Positions 6,983 through 14,833 of a DNA stretch of 31,468 nucleotides are shown here, piece after piece (the stretch's first letter is position 1; every line of letters starts with the position of its first letter). Made by a program: the position numbers and the translations under genes. Origin of the DNA: Spirochaetia bacterium. Lineage in GTDB: Bacteria > Spirochaetota > Spirochaetia > Treponematales > Breznakiellaceae. The DNA lies in assembly GCA_025997595.1 (NCBI GenBank), contig BNUU01000020.1:1-31468 (forward strand), written 5' to 3'. The notes beneath the pieces are model-generated. The model did not search any database. It saw only the letters and a program-made list of their open reading frames with translations, and was not told where the DNA came from.

Positions 6983-8542
6983 ATGGAAAAACAATATGGT
7001 TTCGGCGTTCTTCTGCTCATTCTTTTCATCCTGCTCTCCGCCTGCCCTTCCGGATCGAGCCCTGATTATTTTATGCTGAATGATCCGGGGGATTTTAAAC
7101 GGGAAGCGGCGTTTCTGTCGGAGCTTCTTGAGGATCCCGATGTTCTTGGCCCCCTCAGTATTGCACCGGCCGGCGCCGAAGCCAGGGGTACGGCGTCTAT
7201 CGTCATTGATTTTTCCGTTGATACGGACGCCTCAGGTCCGGAGGGCGCCGCCGCGAATGCCGGCGGTCCCAAGGGCATACCCATCTCCCGGACCTGGCTG
7301 GTCCCCCGCGCAGACCCCCTGGCCGGCCGCGCCAATACTACCCTGGCGGCCTGCGCCGGCGGGGTAGAAACCCTTATCCCCCTGGAAGAACTCCGGCCCC
7401 CCTATACGGCGCTGCGGGTGGACGGCCTTTCCGTGGAAGATCCAGGTTACCCCCTGGTGCGGGAAGTCCGGATAAACCTCCGGGCCGCTTCCCCCGAAAA
7501 GAAAAAACGCTCCGGGCGTGAACAGCGGCGGATTGCAGAAAAAATCGCCGCCCTGGAAGGGCTGCTGCGGGACAGTCCCAAGCCCCTGGTGATGGAACAG
7601 CCGGAAATCCTCTGGATCGCCTCCGCGGGGGATCTGATGCTGGGCCGGGGGGCGGAGGACATTCTTTTGAAGGAAGGGCCTGAGGGGATCTTCGGCGGAA
7701 CCGCGGCGCTGCTGGCCGGCGCGGACCTTGCCCTGGTGAATCTGGAGGGAGCGGTGAGCAGCCGGGGGACAAAGGCGGAAAAGGCCTATAACTTCCGCTT
7801 TGATCCGAGGACGGCCCCGGCCCTTAAAGACGCCGGTATCGACGCGGTGCTGCTGGCCAATAACCATGTCTTTGACTACGGGGAAACCGCCTTTTTGGAC
7901 AGCCTCTCCCACCTGCAAAACACCGGCATCAACATACTGGGGGCGGGCCTAAACGATACCGAGGCCGCCCGGCCCCGGGCCTTTCGCAAAGGCAAAACTG
8001 CGGTTCAGGTATTCGGCCTTGCATCCTTCCCACAGGAGCGGAGCGGCTGGGACGGCCTTAGGGTCGCGGCGGAAGCGGACAAGCCCGGCCTCCTCCACGC
8101 GGGCAGGAAAGGAAACGTGGAACAGCTCAAGGCCCATCTCAGCCGGGATGAGGAGGAAGCTCTGGACATCGTCCTCTTCCACGGCGGGGATGAATGGTCC
8201 CGGCAGCCCAATGCTTCCACCCGGCAGCTCATCACGGACCTGATTCAGCAGGGGGCGGACCTCATCATCGGCTCCCATCCCCATATCGTACAGGGCTTTG
8301 AATGGGTAGCGGGCAAGCCCGTTTTCTGGTCCCTGGGGAACTACGTCTTTGCCGGCATGGATAACACCGCAGGCGGGGACGAGGGGCTTTTTATCCGCCT
8401 GGGCTTTGCGGGGTCCCGTATGGTGTACCTGGAGCCCTATGCCCTTACCCTGAGCCAAAACCGGACCGCCCTGGCGCCGCAGGAAAGGGTGAATAATTTC
8501 TATGAGTTATCTAAGGCCTTGGCGCCCGCACCGGTAAAATAG
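6983..8542 (+). CDS. CapA-family (PGA_cap) metallophosphatase-like lipoprotein
   Basis: A 519-residue protein with a lipoprotein signal peptide (LLILFILLSAC, Cys about 21). The first 200 residues are not recognised and include a basic stretch (EKKKRSGREQRR). The rest is a CapA domain of the calcineurin-like metallophosphatase fold, with its motifs in order: GDLMLGRG, NLEGAVS, LLANNHVFDYG, FHGGDEW, GSHPHIVQG and WSLGNYVF. In Bacillus, CapA takes part in poly-gamma-glutamate synthesis or export. Isolated CapA lipoproteins in other bacteria are largely uncharacterised, and no capBC partner is present here. It is transcribed divergently from the sugar importer with a 118-base gap. Confidence 0.85.
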   Translation: MEKQYGFGVLLLILFILLSACPSGSSPDYFMLNDPGDFKREAAFLSELLEDPDVLGPLSIAPAGAEARGTASIVIDFSVDTDASGPEGAAANAGGPKGIPISRTWLVPRADPLAGRANTTLAACAGGVETLIPLEELRPPYTALRVDGLSVEDPGYPLVREVRINLRAASPEKKKRSGREQRRIAEKIAALEGLLRDSPKPLVMEQPEILWIASAGDLMLGRGAEDILLKEGPEGIFGGTAALLAGADLALVNLEGAVSSRGTKAEKAYNFRFDPRTAPALKDAGIDAVLLANNHVFDYGETAFLDSLSHLQNTGINILGAGLNDTEAARPRAFRKGKTAVQVFGLASFPQERSGWDGLRVAAEADKPGLLHAGRKGNVEQLKAHLSRDEEEALDIVLFHGGDEWSRQPNASTRQLITDLIQQGADLIIGSHPHIVQGFEWVAGKPVFWSLGNYVFAGMDNTAGGDEGLFIRLGFAGSRMVYLEPYALTLSQNRTALAPQERVNNFYELSKALAPAPVK

Positions 8543-8609
8543 GAGCATGCGGGAGGAAGTCTCCCTTCCGGAGCGCATTACCCTTCGCGGTCTTCCCCCG
8601 ATGTTTCCA

Positions 8610-9122
8610 TCAATGCCCTTTTACCCAGGCATAGTCCCCGTCATCGCTTTCGGTGGGGATAGGGCGGTGCGCTGCGCCGAGAACCGCGTCTCCGTATTCA
8701 TAATCCAGCAGGAGCGCAATATCCTCAAGGCAGATAGTATCGCAGTCAAGATAAATGACCTGCTCATATTCACGAAGCAGATAAGGCGCCAACAATCGAA
8801 AATACGCGGCCACCGTAAAGATAAGCTTCGCAGTATCAAAGTTGATTCCTTCAATATATTTGCTAACATCAATGATGTCCAAAGAAAAACCGGCAGCCTT
8901 ATTGACCTGCCTGTACAGCAGTTCCTGATGCTCTGCTGAAATATCCACCTGCAATACAAAAAACCGGTACTCAGCGCCGCCGGTGGCAGCGCCTGCCGCG
9001 TTCTCCATAATGGACTGGCCGTTGCGGAAAACTACAAAGGCTGAAACTAAACAGATACTATGCAGATAGAACGGATTACCGCCTTGCAGCCGTGGCGGTA
9101 CCCGCCCCCTTGATATTACCAA
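8610..9122 (-). pseudogene. Decayed family 8 glycosyltransferase
   Basis: The recognisable part is the N-terminal half of a GT8 (LgtC/GspA-like) enzyme: RFFVLQVDISAEHQELL, AAYFRLLAPYLLREYEQVIY and the metal-binding DxD in LDCDTICLEDI. A stop at 8610 follows shortly after VLGAAHRP. Families of this type normally run another 100-150 residues, and I find no continuation in any frame. The extreme N-terminus, with the usual nucleotide-binding strand, is also missing or scrambled. No ribosome binding site is visible. I infer a truncated, probably non-functional remnant lying tail-to-tail with the capA-like gene. Confidence 0.65.
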
Positions 9123-9143
9123 ATTTATTTGATATGGTTATAT
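9110..9143 (+). promoter_or_regulatory. Promoter and possible HicB operator for hicAB
   Basis: TTGATA (9110-9115) and TATGGT (9133-9138) are 17 bases apart. The -10 ends only five bases before the hicA ATG, and no Shine-Dalgarno is visible, so the message may be leaderless. The same stretch, 9113-9143, is an imperfect palindrome with ends ATATTACC and GGTTATAT, a plausible site for autorepression by the HTH domain of HicB. Confidence 0.45.
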
Positions 9144-9335
9144 ATGCCCTTGAGCGGAAAGGATATGCTCCGGCTTTATACGAAAGCCGGGTGGGAAGTC
9201 ATCCATCAAAAAGGTTCTCATGTTCAAGTGGCAAAGGAAAATTGGCATGAAACCATACCCATGCACAAAGAGTTGAAAAAGGGTATGGAACAGCATTTGC
9301 TGAAAAGATTGAAAGACACGGAGGGTGAAAAATGA
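9144..9335 (+). CDS. hicA: HicA-family mRNA interferase toxin
   Basis: A 63-residue HicA toxin with the small double-stranded-RNA-binding-like fold. It aligns with the family as LSGKDMLRLYTKAGWEVIHQKGSHVQV, where the histidine in GSH is the expected catalytic residue, followed by the HETIPMHKELKKGMEQHLLKRL tail. ATG 9144 is chosen because it places the first helix as in other HicA proteins. A TTG at 9129 is in frame but lies inside the promoter. The stop overlaps the hicB start (ATGA, 9332-9335), which is the usual toxin-antitoxin coupling. HicA cleaves mRNA and is neutralised by HicB. Confidence 0.88.
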   Translation: MPLSGKDMLRLYTKAGWEVIHQKGSHVQVAKENWHETIPMHKELKKGMEQHLLKRLKDTEGEK

Positions 9336-9757
9336 ACTATCATTTTAAGCTGCATAAAGAAACCTCAGGCTATTGGGCGGAATGCTGCGAACTGGAAGGC
9401 TGCAATACCGAGGGGGATTCTCTGAAAGAGGTACGGAAAGCCTGCGAAGAAGCCCTGGATGTTTATCTGTATGAACCGGGCAACTCGGAAAGGAATATCC
9501 CCCTGCCCGATGAAACCCTGGACGGCAAAAAGGGCATCATAAAAGTTGCGGCGGATCCCCAGAGGGCCTTTGCGATTTTATTAAAAAACTACCGCTTAAA
9601 TGCCCGCCTGACACAGAAACAGGCTGCGGAAATGCTGGGCATGAAAAACATCTATAGCTATCAGCGGCTGGAAAAAAAATCTAACCCGTCATTGTCAATA
9701 ATCAACAAAATTCACACAAAATTCCCGGAAATCAGGCTGGAATATTTATTTTTATAG
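9332..9757 (+). CDS. hicB: HicB-family antitoxin with C-terminal HTH domain
   Basis: A 141-residue antitoxin. The N-terminal domain (MNYHFKLHKETSGYWAECCELEGCNTEGDS, then EVRKACEEALDVYL) is the partial RNase H-like fold that binds and blocks HicA. The C-terminal part (about 85-141, LLKNYRLNARLTQKQAAEMLGMK) is an XRE-like helix-turn-helix that would bind the hicAB promoter. The order toxin-antitoxin with an ATGA overlap is standard. The pair lies between a decayed glycosyltransferase and the cysteine desulfidase gene, which marks a small accessory insertion. Confidence 0.88.
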   Translation: MNYHFKLHKETSGYWAECCELEGCNTEGDSLKEVRKACEEALDVYLYEPGNSERNIPLPDETLDGKKGIIKVAADPQRAFAILLKNYRLNARLTQKQAAEMLGMKNIYSYQRLEKKSNPSLSIINKIHTKFPEIRLEYLFL

Positions 9758-9773
9758 TGCCCTCAAGGGAACT
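9756..9773. terminator. Hairpin between convergent hicB and cyuA
   Basis: The arms AGTGCCCT and AGGGAACT, with one mismatch and a 2-base loop, fill the gap between the two convergent stop codons. There is no T-tract on either strand, so it could help end transcription or only protect the 3' ends. Confidence 0.25.
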
Positions 9774-11023
9774 CAAGCCCGCTGGGACATGATTTCCAGA
9801 ATTGCCTTGTTGGTATTTCCCATGCCGGTTTTGGAAAGGTACTCCATGTTCCGGAATACATCGTGGATATCCTCCGCCAAAATACCGTCCCCCTGGGATA
9901 TGGAGAAGTCCGAAACCGCGGTCATGGCGGACATGGAGGCGGTGGCGGCGGAGATGGCAACCTTATTGGCGCAGCCTTCCTTGGCCCCGTCGCAGATCAT
10001 CCCGGTTATTCCCCCAATCATGCTGCGGACGGCCCCCATCATCTGGGTGATATCGCCCTTCAGGATATAGACGATGCCCACCGAAGCGCCCAGACCGGAG
10101 GCGACCCCGCAGGAACAGATAGGCGCCAGGGTACCCAGATAGGCCTTGGCGAACAGGTTCACCCCCATGGCCATGGCAAGGCCCCGGATAAGCTGCTCCC
10201 TGGATGTTCCCAGCTTTTCCGCCGCCGCGGCCACGGTAAGGAAGATGGTGATCCCCTGGTTTCCGCTGCCGGTGGCGATCATCACCGGGAGCTGAACCCC
10301 GGTCATACGGGCAAAGGAGGCCGCCCCGGTAAGGGTCTGGACATGGGGAATAAGGGAATCCCCCCAGAGGAGGTTCTTGTTCAGGGTAGAAAGGGATTTC
10401 CCAAAACCCATCTCCATCCCCCTGGCCGCTATGTTCCGGTTGATCGCCACCCCCTCTTCCAGGAAACTGATTTTTTCAAGATCAACCTCATCGGCAAACT
10501 GCTTCAGCCGGGCAAGGGTGAATGTTTTAAGCCGCTCCGCTTCATGGTTGAATTCGGGCTTAAAGACGCCGTAGGGGGGATGTTCAATACCGGCTATGTG
10601 GTCATGGTTCTTATAGGTGATGACCCGGGTTTCGGCGGCATCGGTGGTGAGGATCGTTTCGATGTAGAGTTCGCTCATATCTTCCCGGGGGCTGACGGTA
10701 ATGCGGGGCAGCAGCGCCTCTGCGGCTTTTTCATGCTCCGGTTTAATTTTGCTCAGCACATCCATTGCATCGTCGGGATTGCCCCCAACAATACCCAGGG
10801 CCGCGCAGAGTTTAATCCCCCGGCCGGAAACCCCGGGAATCCCCACGAACATGGCGTTTTTAAGCAGCCCCATGTCCATGGAAATAGCCACAGACTTGAT
10901 TTCCCCCGGGGTGTTTTTACGGGCAATGGCGCAATTCAGGGCGATTGCCACCGGTTCGGTACAGCCCGTGGCGATTTTTACGGAACCCCTGATCTGATCA
11001 AGGAGAAAATCAAAATCATCCAT
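9773..11023 (-). CDS. cyuA: L-cysteine desulfidase (CyuA / YhaM, UPF0597 family)
   Basis: A 416-residue cytoplasmic enzyme related to the alpha subunit of iron-sulfur serine dehydratases. CyuA-type enzymes convert L-cysteine to pyruvate, ammonia and sulfide through 2-aminoacrylate, using a [4Fe-4S] cluster. Family marks are TGCTEPVAIALNCAIA near the N-terminus, the glycine-rich GIPGVSGRGIKLCAALGI, GSGNQGITIFLTVAA, CSCGVASGLGASVG and MICDGAKEGCANK. The cysteines in the first and last two are likely cluster ligands. It lies 6 bases after ridA, whose product hydrolyses the aminoacrylate this enzyme releases, so the pairing makes chemical sense. Full-length for the family. Some members may act on serine or other substrates. 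Confidence 0.88.
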   Translation of the reverse strand: MDDFDFLLDQIRGSVKIATGCTEPVAIALNCAIARKNTPGEIKSVAISMDMGLLKNAMFVGIPGVSGRGIKLCAALGIVGGNPDDAMDVLSKIKPEHEKAAEALLPRITVSPREDMSELYIETILTTDAAETRVITYKNHDHIAGIEHPPYGVFKPEFNHEAERLKTFTLARLKQFADEVDLEKISFLEEGVAINRNIAARGMEMGFGKSLSTLNKNLLWGDSLIPHVQTLTGAASFARMTGVQLPVMIATGSGNQGITIFLTVAAAAEKLGTSREQLIRGLAMAMGVNLFAKAYLGTLAPICSCGVASGLGASVGIVYILKGDITQMMGAVRSMIGGITGMICDGAKEGCANKVAISAATASMSAMTAVSDFSISQGDGILAEDIHDVFRNMEYLSKTGMGNTNKAILEIMSQRA

Positions 11024-11029
11024 TGTGTC

Positions 11030-11413
11030 TTACCCTTTTTTGCACGCAAGGGCTTCAATTTCTATGGACGCATCCTTGGGAAGCCGGGATATTTCTATGG
11101 TTGACCGGGCCGGGAAAGTGGAGCCCGCAAAAAATTCACCGTACACCTTGTTTACCGTGTCGAAATCCGCCAGATTTTTAAGAAAAATAGTGGTCTTTAC
11201 CACATCGTCCCGGGTAAGCCCCGCTTCCCGCAAAATATGGTCGATATTCCCCAGACTTGTCCGGGCCTGTTCGCCGATGTTCCCGGCCATTTTTCCGGTT
11301 TCCGCGTCTATGGGCAGTTGGCCGGAAATGTAGAGAGATCCGCCGGCCTCTATAGCCTGTGAATAGGGGCCTATGGCTGCCGGCGCCTTGCTTGTTGCGA
11401 TTGCTTTTTTCAT
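11030..11413 (-). CDS. ridA: 2-iminobutanoate/2-iminopropanoate deaminase RidA
   Basis: A 127-residue trimeric RidA (YjgF/YER057c/UK114) enzyme that hydrolyses the reactive enamine/imine products of PLP-type or Fe-S dehydratases before they damage other enzymes. Start ATG 11413 gives MKKAIATSKAPAAIGPYSQAIEAGG, the usual N-terminus. A longer frame to 11500 overlaps the regulator gene and is rejected. The signature near the C-terminus is RSTIEISRLPKDASIEIEALA, with the substrate-binding arginine and glutamate. A GGAAAGG ribosome binding site precedes it. It sits between the regulator and cyuA, and probably handles aminoacrylate from cysteine breakdown. Confidence 0.95.
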   Translation of the reverse strand: MKKAIATSKAPAAIGPYSQAIEAGGSLYISGQLPIDAETGKMAGNIGEQARTSLGNIDHILREAGLTRDDVVKTTIFLKNLADFDTVNKVYGEFFAGSTFPARSTIEISRLPKDASIEIEALACKKG

Positions 11414-11426
11414 ACCCTTTCCTTCT

Positions 11427-12095
11427 TTATGAGTGAGATTTATGTTCCCGTATATAATTATAAATTGTGTACCGGGAAACCGAGAGTTCCCGGGCCACAA
11501 TATCTATCGCGCCGCGTATATCAAACATGCCTTTCTTTATAAGTTCATACACGATAATTTTGTTCTTCCCGTGGTTGGGAATATCATGATGCCCGTTTAT
11601 GGTGGTGATCGTTTCCCGGAGGGTGGTCATTATCAGCTCGTCCAGGTTAGCCACAAAATTCTCGGGATTTACCGGGTTCTCCGTCTGGGGAACCGCCAGG
11701 GTGTTAATCATGCTGAGCAGGGGGACGTCCATGTTCAGGTTGATACATATCATCCCGATGGGCTTATCCGAGGGGTTCCGGATCATGATGGTGATGGAGC
11801 GCAGGGTTTTACCGTCCGTGGTTTTTGAATAGTAGCAATCGGTGACATTCTTACTGGTTTCGGTGGATTCCCGGAGGATCTTCATCCCCAAGTCCGTTAT
11901 GGGGGACCCTAAACTCCGGCCGGTTACATGGCTGTTGGCGATATGAATAACCGAGCAATCCAGGCTTTCAAAGGAATGGAGCACCACTTCGCAGTTTTCC
12001 CCCAAAAACGCGGCAATACCGTCTACGATGGGTTTCACAGAGTCCAGGAGCTGCCTGTCCTTTACGGTTATGGAAGGAGCGTTTGCGGTTTTCAT
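11427..12095 (-). CDS. YheO-type PAS/HTH transcriptional regulator
   Basis: A 222-residue regulator with an N-terminal YheO PAS-like domain (FLGENCEVVLHSFESLDCSVIHIANSHVTGR, then SITIMIRNPSDKPIGMICINL) and a C-terminal HTH_22 helix-turn-helix (GAIDIVARELSVSRYTIYNYIRE). Relatives such as DauR control amino-acid catabolism. It is the first gene of the regulator-ridA-cyuA unit and is divergent from the ATC-hydrolase/liv operon, so it is the natural candidate to control both through the AT-rich 150-base gap. The effector is unknown. An amino-acid-like ligand is inferred from context. Confidence 0.88.
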   Translation of the reverse strand: MKTANAPSITVKDRQLLDSVKPIVDGIAAFLGENCEVVLHSFESLDCSVIHIANSHVTGRSLGSPITDLGMKILRESTETSKNVTDCYYSKTTDGKTLRSITIMIRNPSDKPIGMICINLNMDVPLLSMINTLAVPQTENPVNPENFVANLDELIMTTLRETITTINGHHDIPNHGKNKIIVYELIKKGMFDIRGAIDIVARELSVSRYTIYNYIREHKSHS

Positions 12096-12105
12096 CTCTC
12101 ATGAA

Positions 12106-12135
12106 ATAATAAAGTATAATTTACACGGCTGTCAA
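12106..12135 (-). promoter_or_regulatory. Promoter for the regulator-ridA-cyuA unit
   Basis: On the minus strand a consensus TTGACA (12135-12130) and TATTAT (12111-12106) are 18 bases apart. The -10 ends only 10 bases before the ATG at 12095, so the message would have a leader of a few bases at most. A further TATACT lies at 12119-12114, but without a good -35. Confidence 0.5.
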
Positions 12136-12183
12136 CAAAATTTAAAAAAAAATGAGAAGTATTAAAAAATTTTTATAAAAGGC

Positions 12184-12212
12184 TTGCTTTTATTGGCAAC
12201 AGGATCAATAAT
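12184..12212 (+). promoter_or_regulatory. Promoter for the ATC-hydrolase/liv operon
   Basis: TTGCTT (12184-12189) and AATAAT (12207-12212) are separated by 17 bases. Transcription would start near 12219, leaving a leader of about 27 bases that contains the strong GAGAGGAGA ribosome binding site before ATG 12246. Confidence 0.45.
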
Positions 12213-12245
12213 TATTAATAAAACGCAAGAGAGAGGAGACTTAAA

Positions 12246-12740
12246 ATGACGCAAATCAAAAACACGGCAGGCCCCGCCGACGCGATTGGGGATGTGAATC
12301 GGGCCCAGATTGAACACCGGGCAACCTGGATGGGGCTTATCTATGACGAGATGAAGAAGGCCGGCATTGACGCCGAGCCGATTGTCCGGCGCGCAATTAA
12401 ACGGTGCGGCCGTATCCACGGGGAAAACATCAAGGGCAAATGCGCGGATCCAAAGGACTGTGTGAATTTCAAGGATAACTTTTTAAGCGATCTGGTTATC
12501 AAGACCTTTGACATGCGGCCCATCAAGGCGGATAAGGATACCCTCAGTGTGGATTTCCATTATTGCGCCCTGGTCACCGCGTGGCAGAAACTGGGCTTTG
12601 ACGATGCAACCTGCGCCCTCCTTTGTGATATGGCCATGGACGGGGATCGGGGTATCGCCGAAGTACTGGGCTTAACCCTGGATCTGGACAAAACCATCGC
12701 CAAGGGCTGCCCGGACTGTCAGCTACGGTTTCATAAATAG
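12246..12740 (+). CDS. ATC-hydrolase-family protein (L-2-amino-thiazoline-4-carboxylate hydrolase-like)
   Basis: A 164-residue cysteine-rich protein (eight Cys) of the family named for the Pseudomonas enzyme that opens the ring of L-2-amino-thiazoline-4-carboxylate on the way to L-cysteine. Family marks are EHRATWMGLIYDEMKKAGI in the first helix, RRAIKRCGRIHGE, then HYCALVTAWQKLGF, CALLCDMAMDGDRGIA and the end KGCPDCQLRF. Many family members have no tested function, so the substrate here is open. It heads a long plus-strand operon 47 bases ahead of livK and is divergent from a cysteine desulfidase unit, which supports a role in releasing cysteine from an imported ring compound. A strong GAGAGGAGA site precedes the ATG. 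Confidence 0.75.
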   Translation: MTQIKNTAGPADAIGDVNRAQIEHRATWMGLIYDEMKKAGIDAEPIVRRAIKRCGRIHGENIKGKCADPKDCVNFKDNFLSDLVIKTFDMRPIKADKDTLSVDFHYCALVTAWQKLGFDDATCALLCDMAMDGDRGIAEVLGLTLDLDKTIAKGCPDCQLRFHK

Positions 12741-12787
12741 CAAACATAGACTCCCGTATGGGATGTCTGAAAATTTTGGAGGAAAAA

Positions 12788-13918
12788 ATGAAAAGAGTAT
12801 TAGTGTTGATGTTGGCGGGACTGTTGTCCACAGCGGCTGTTTTCGGCGGAGGCCAGAAAGCAGGCGGCGGCGGTAACACCGTGAAGATTGCGGTGGCGGT
12901 ACCCCTGACCGGGGACAACTCCGAATACGGAAAGAGTTTTTTAACCGCCGCGGAAATCATGGTGGAAAAGTGGAATGCCGCCGGGGGCGTCCTGGGCAAA
13001 AAGATCGAACTCGTAAGCTATGACGATAAAAATTCCGCCGAAGAAGCGGCTTCCATCGCCAATAAGATCGTAAGCGACAAGGAGATTATTGCGGTGCTGG
13101 GGCACTTCTCCTCCGGGGTCAGCATGACCGCGGCGCCGACCTATCAGGAAAACAAGGTTATTGAGATTTCCAACTGCGCGTCCCACCCGGACTATTCGAA
13201 GATCGGTAATTACATTTTCCGGAACAACACCGTAATTATTGAAGAGTTCAAGGTTGTGGTGGATGTGGTGGCCAACGATTTAAACCTCAAGAATGTCGGC
13301 ATTATCGCTATCAAGACCGACTGGGGAACCACCGCCGGGGGTATCGCGGAGAACTATGTCAAGTCCAACAATAAACTTAACCTGGTGGGCTACGAACAGG
13401 TACTTGAAACCTCCGACGATTATGGCCCGGTGATTGCCAAGATGAAAGCGGCGGGCGCCGAAGCGATTATTGCGGTGGGCATGTACAGCCTCTACGGACC
13501 CCTGGCCAGGCAGTACAAAGAAGTGGATCCCAAGATCCAGCTCCTTGGGGTATCCAACGCCTATACCCAGCAGATCATTCAGCTTGGGGGCCCCGCAGTG
13601 GATGGTCTCTTTGCGCCGGTAAGTTTCTTCGCCGAATCTCCCGATCCGGAGATCATAGAATTTGTCACCGAGTTCAAGAAGCGGTTCGGTATGGAGCCTT
13701 CCGCCCTGGCTGCCCAGGCCTATGACTGCATCGGAATTCTGCTTCAGGCAATTAAAAATGTGGGCGCCCTGGATCGTGAAAAGGTTCGTGACGCGGTAAA
13801 CAACATTAGCTATCCCGGTATTACCGGTCCCACCACCTTTGATGCCATTGGGGATGCTTCAAAAACCTTCCAGAAGGTAGTAATCAGGAACGGTAAATTC
13901 GTTCAGTATAAAAAGTAG
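12788..13918 (+). CDS. livK: Liv-type ABC transporter substrate-binding protein
   Basis: A 376-residue periplasmic receptor of the branched-chain amino acid (HAAT) class. ATG 12788 follows a perfect GGAGGAAAAA site and starts the signal peptide MKRVLVLMLAGLLSTAAVFG. The earlier in-frame codon at 12758 would add ten unrelated residues. Type I periplasmic fold marks: VKIAVAVPLTGDNSEYGKSF, AAEIMVEKWNAAGGVLGKKIEL, YDDKNSAEEAASIANKIVSD, AVLGHFSSGVSMTAAPTYQENKV. It has no lipobox. Liv-type receptors bind amino acids but also amides, urea and other small polar compounds. The neighbouring enzymes suggest something other than leucine. Confidence 0.92.
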   Translation: MKRVLVLMLAGLLSTAAVFGGGQKAGGGGNTVKIAVAVPLTGDNSEYGKSFLTAAEIMVEKWNAAGGVLGKKIELVSYDDKNSAEEAASIANKIVSDKEIIAVLGHFSSGVSMTAAPTYQENKVIEISNCASHPDYSKIGNYIFRNNTVIIEEFKVVVDVVANDLNLKNVGIIAIKTDWGTTAGGIAENYVKSNNKLNLVGYEQVLETSDDYGPVIAKMKAAGAEAIIAVGMYSLYGPLARQYKEVDPKIQLLGVSNAYTQQIIQLGGPAVDGLFAPVSFFAESPDPEIIEFVTEFKKRFGMEPSALAAQAYDCIGILLQAIKNVGALDREKVRDAVNNISYPGITGPTTFDAIGDASKTFQKVVIRNGKFVQYKK

Positions 13919-13948
13919 TATTAGTATTAAGCCGGAGCGGGGGAGAAC

Positions 13949-14830
13949 ATGATAGTATTGATCCAGCAGATTTTTAACGGAATCGCACTGGGGCTGGTGT
14001 ATGCCCTGGTGGCGGTCGGGTACTCATTGGTGTTCGGTATACTCCGGCTGATCAACTTTTCCCATGGCGCGGTATATGCCTTTGGCGCCCATGCCGCGCT
14101 GTTTTTTGTGGGTCTGCATTTCGGCCCCATCCCCGCAATTATTTGTGCGGTGGCCGTAACCGGAATACTGGGGGTGTTGATCGATAGACTTACCCTGGCT
14201 CCGCTGCGGAAAAAAAAGTCCGTACCCATTGCCGCCCTGGTAACCACCCTGGGTATATCCAACATTATCCAGAATATGCTGGTGGTCATCTTCGGCAGCC
14301 AGCGGAAACCCTTCCCGGATTTCTTTAATCTGGGGATGCTTACCATCGGCGGGATACGGATGAACAGCCGGCAGTTTGTCATGTTCGGCGTAGCCCTGGT
14401 CCTGCTCCTCTTCCTGCTGCTGATCGTGCAGAAAACCAAGATCGGTCTTGCCATGCGGGCGACGGCTCAAAATATAAAAGCCGCCTCCCTCATGGGTATT
14501 AATGTAAACAGTATCATTACCCTCACCTTCCTTATGGGAGGGGCCTCCGCCGCCATAGCCGGCGGTATGGTAAGCGGGTACTATCAGGTGGTGTATCCGG
14601 GCATGGGCTTTATGATTGGCCTCAAGGCTTTTGCCGCCTCGGTTTTAGGGGGTATCGGCAGCCTTCCGGGGGCGCTGGTGGGGGGCCTTGCGGTGGGGGT
14701 CATCGAAAGTATCGCTGCGCTCTACATCGGTTCCAATTACCGGGACTCCATGGCTTTTATTATCCTTATTGTGGTTTTGATTTTCCGCCCTGCGGGAATC
14801 TTCGGCAAAAATGAAGTAACAAAGGTGTAA
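13949..14830 (+). CDS. livH: Liv-type ABC transporter permease LivH
   Basis: A 293-residue inner-membrane permease starting with the typical LIQQIFNGIALGLVYALVAVGYSLVFGILRLINFSHG. Later marks are MRATAQNIKAASLMGINVN and LGGIGSLPGALVGGLAVGVIES. GGGGAG precedes the ATG. It pairs with LivM to form the membrane channel and follows livK after 30 bases. Confidence 0.95.
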   Translation: MIVLIQQIFNGIALGLVYALVAVGYSLVFGILRLINFSHGAVYAFGAHAALFFVGLHFGPIPAIICAVAVTGILGVLIDRLTLAPLRKKKSVPIAALVTTLGISNIIQNMLVVIFGSQRKPFPDFFNLGMLTIGGIRMNSRQFVMFGVALVLLLFLLLIVQKTKIGLAMRATAQNIKAASLMGINVNSIITLTFLMGGASAAIAGGMVSGYYQVVYPGMGFMIGLKAFAASVLGGIGSLPGALVGGLAVGVIESIAALYIGSNYRDSMAFIILIVVLIFRPAGIFGKNEVTKV

Positions 14831-14833
14831 GCC

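Larger units (their letters stand above)
12096..12245. promoter_or_regulatory. AT-rich divergent control region
   Basis: This 150-base gap is far more AT-rich than the rest of the window. It has A-tracts at 12144-12152 and the palindrome TAAAAAATTTTTA at 12163-12175, so it may be bent. It holds opposing promoter candidates for the regulator-ridA-cyuA unit and for the ATC-hydrolase/liv operon. The YheO-type regulator is the likely protein to bind here. No riboswitch-like fold was noticed. Confidence 0.5.

Noticed and set aside
6865..7029. N-terminal extension of the sugar-binding protein
   Set aside because: It would bury the signal peptide, run through the promoter and overlap the divergent gene. 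ATG 6864 has an ideal ribosome binding site.
8547..8939. Open frame of 130 codons on the plus strand
   Set aside because: It is antisense to the GT8 remnant, which shows true family motifs.
9863..11104. Open frame of 413 codons on the plus strand, antisense to cyuA
   Set aside because: Rich in Gly, His and Pro with no fold-like pattern. It mirrors the third-position GC bias of the cyuA gene, which has clear family motifs.
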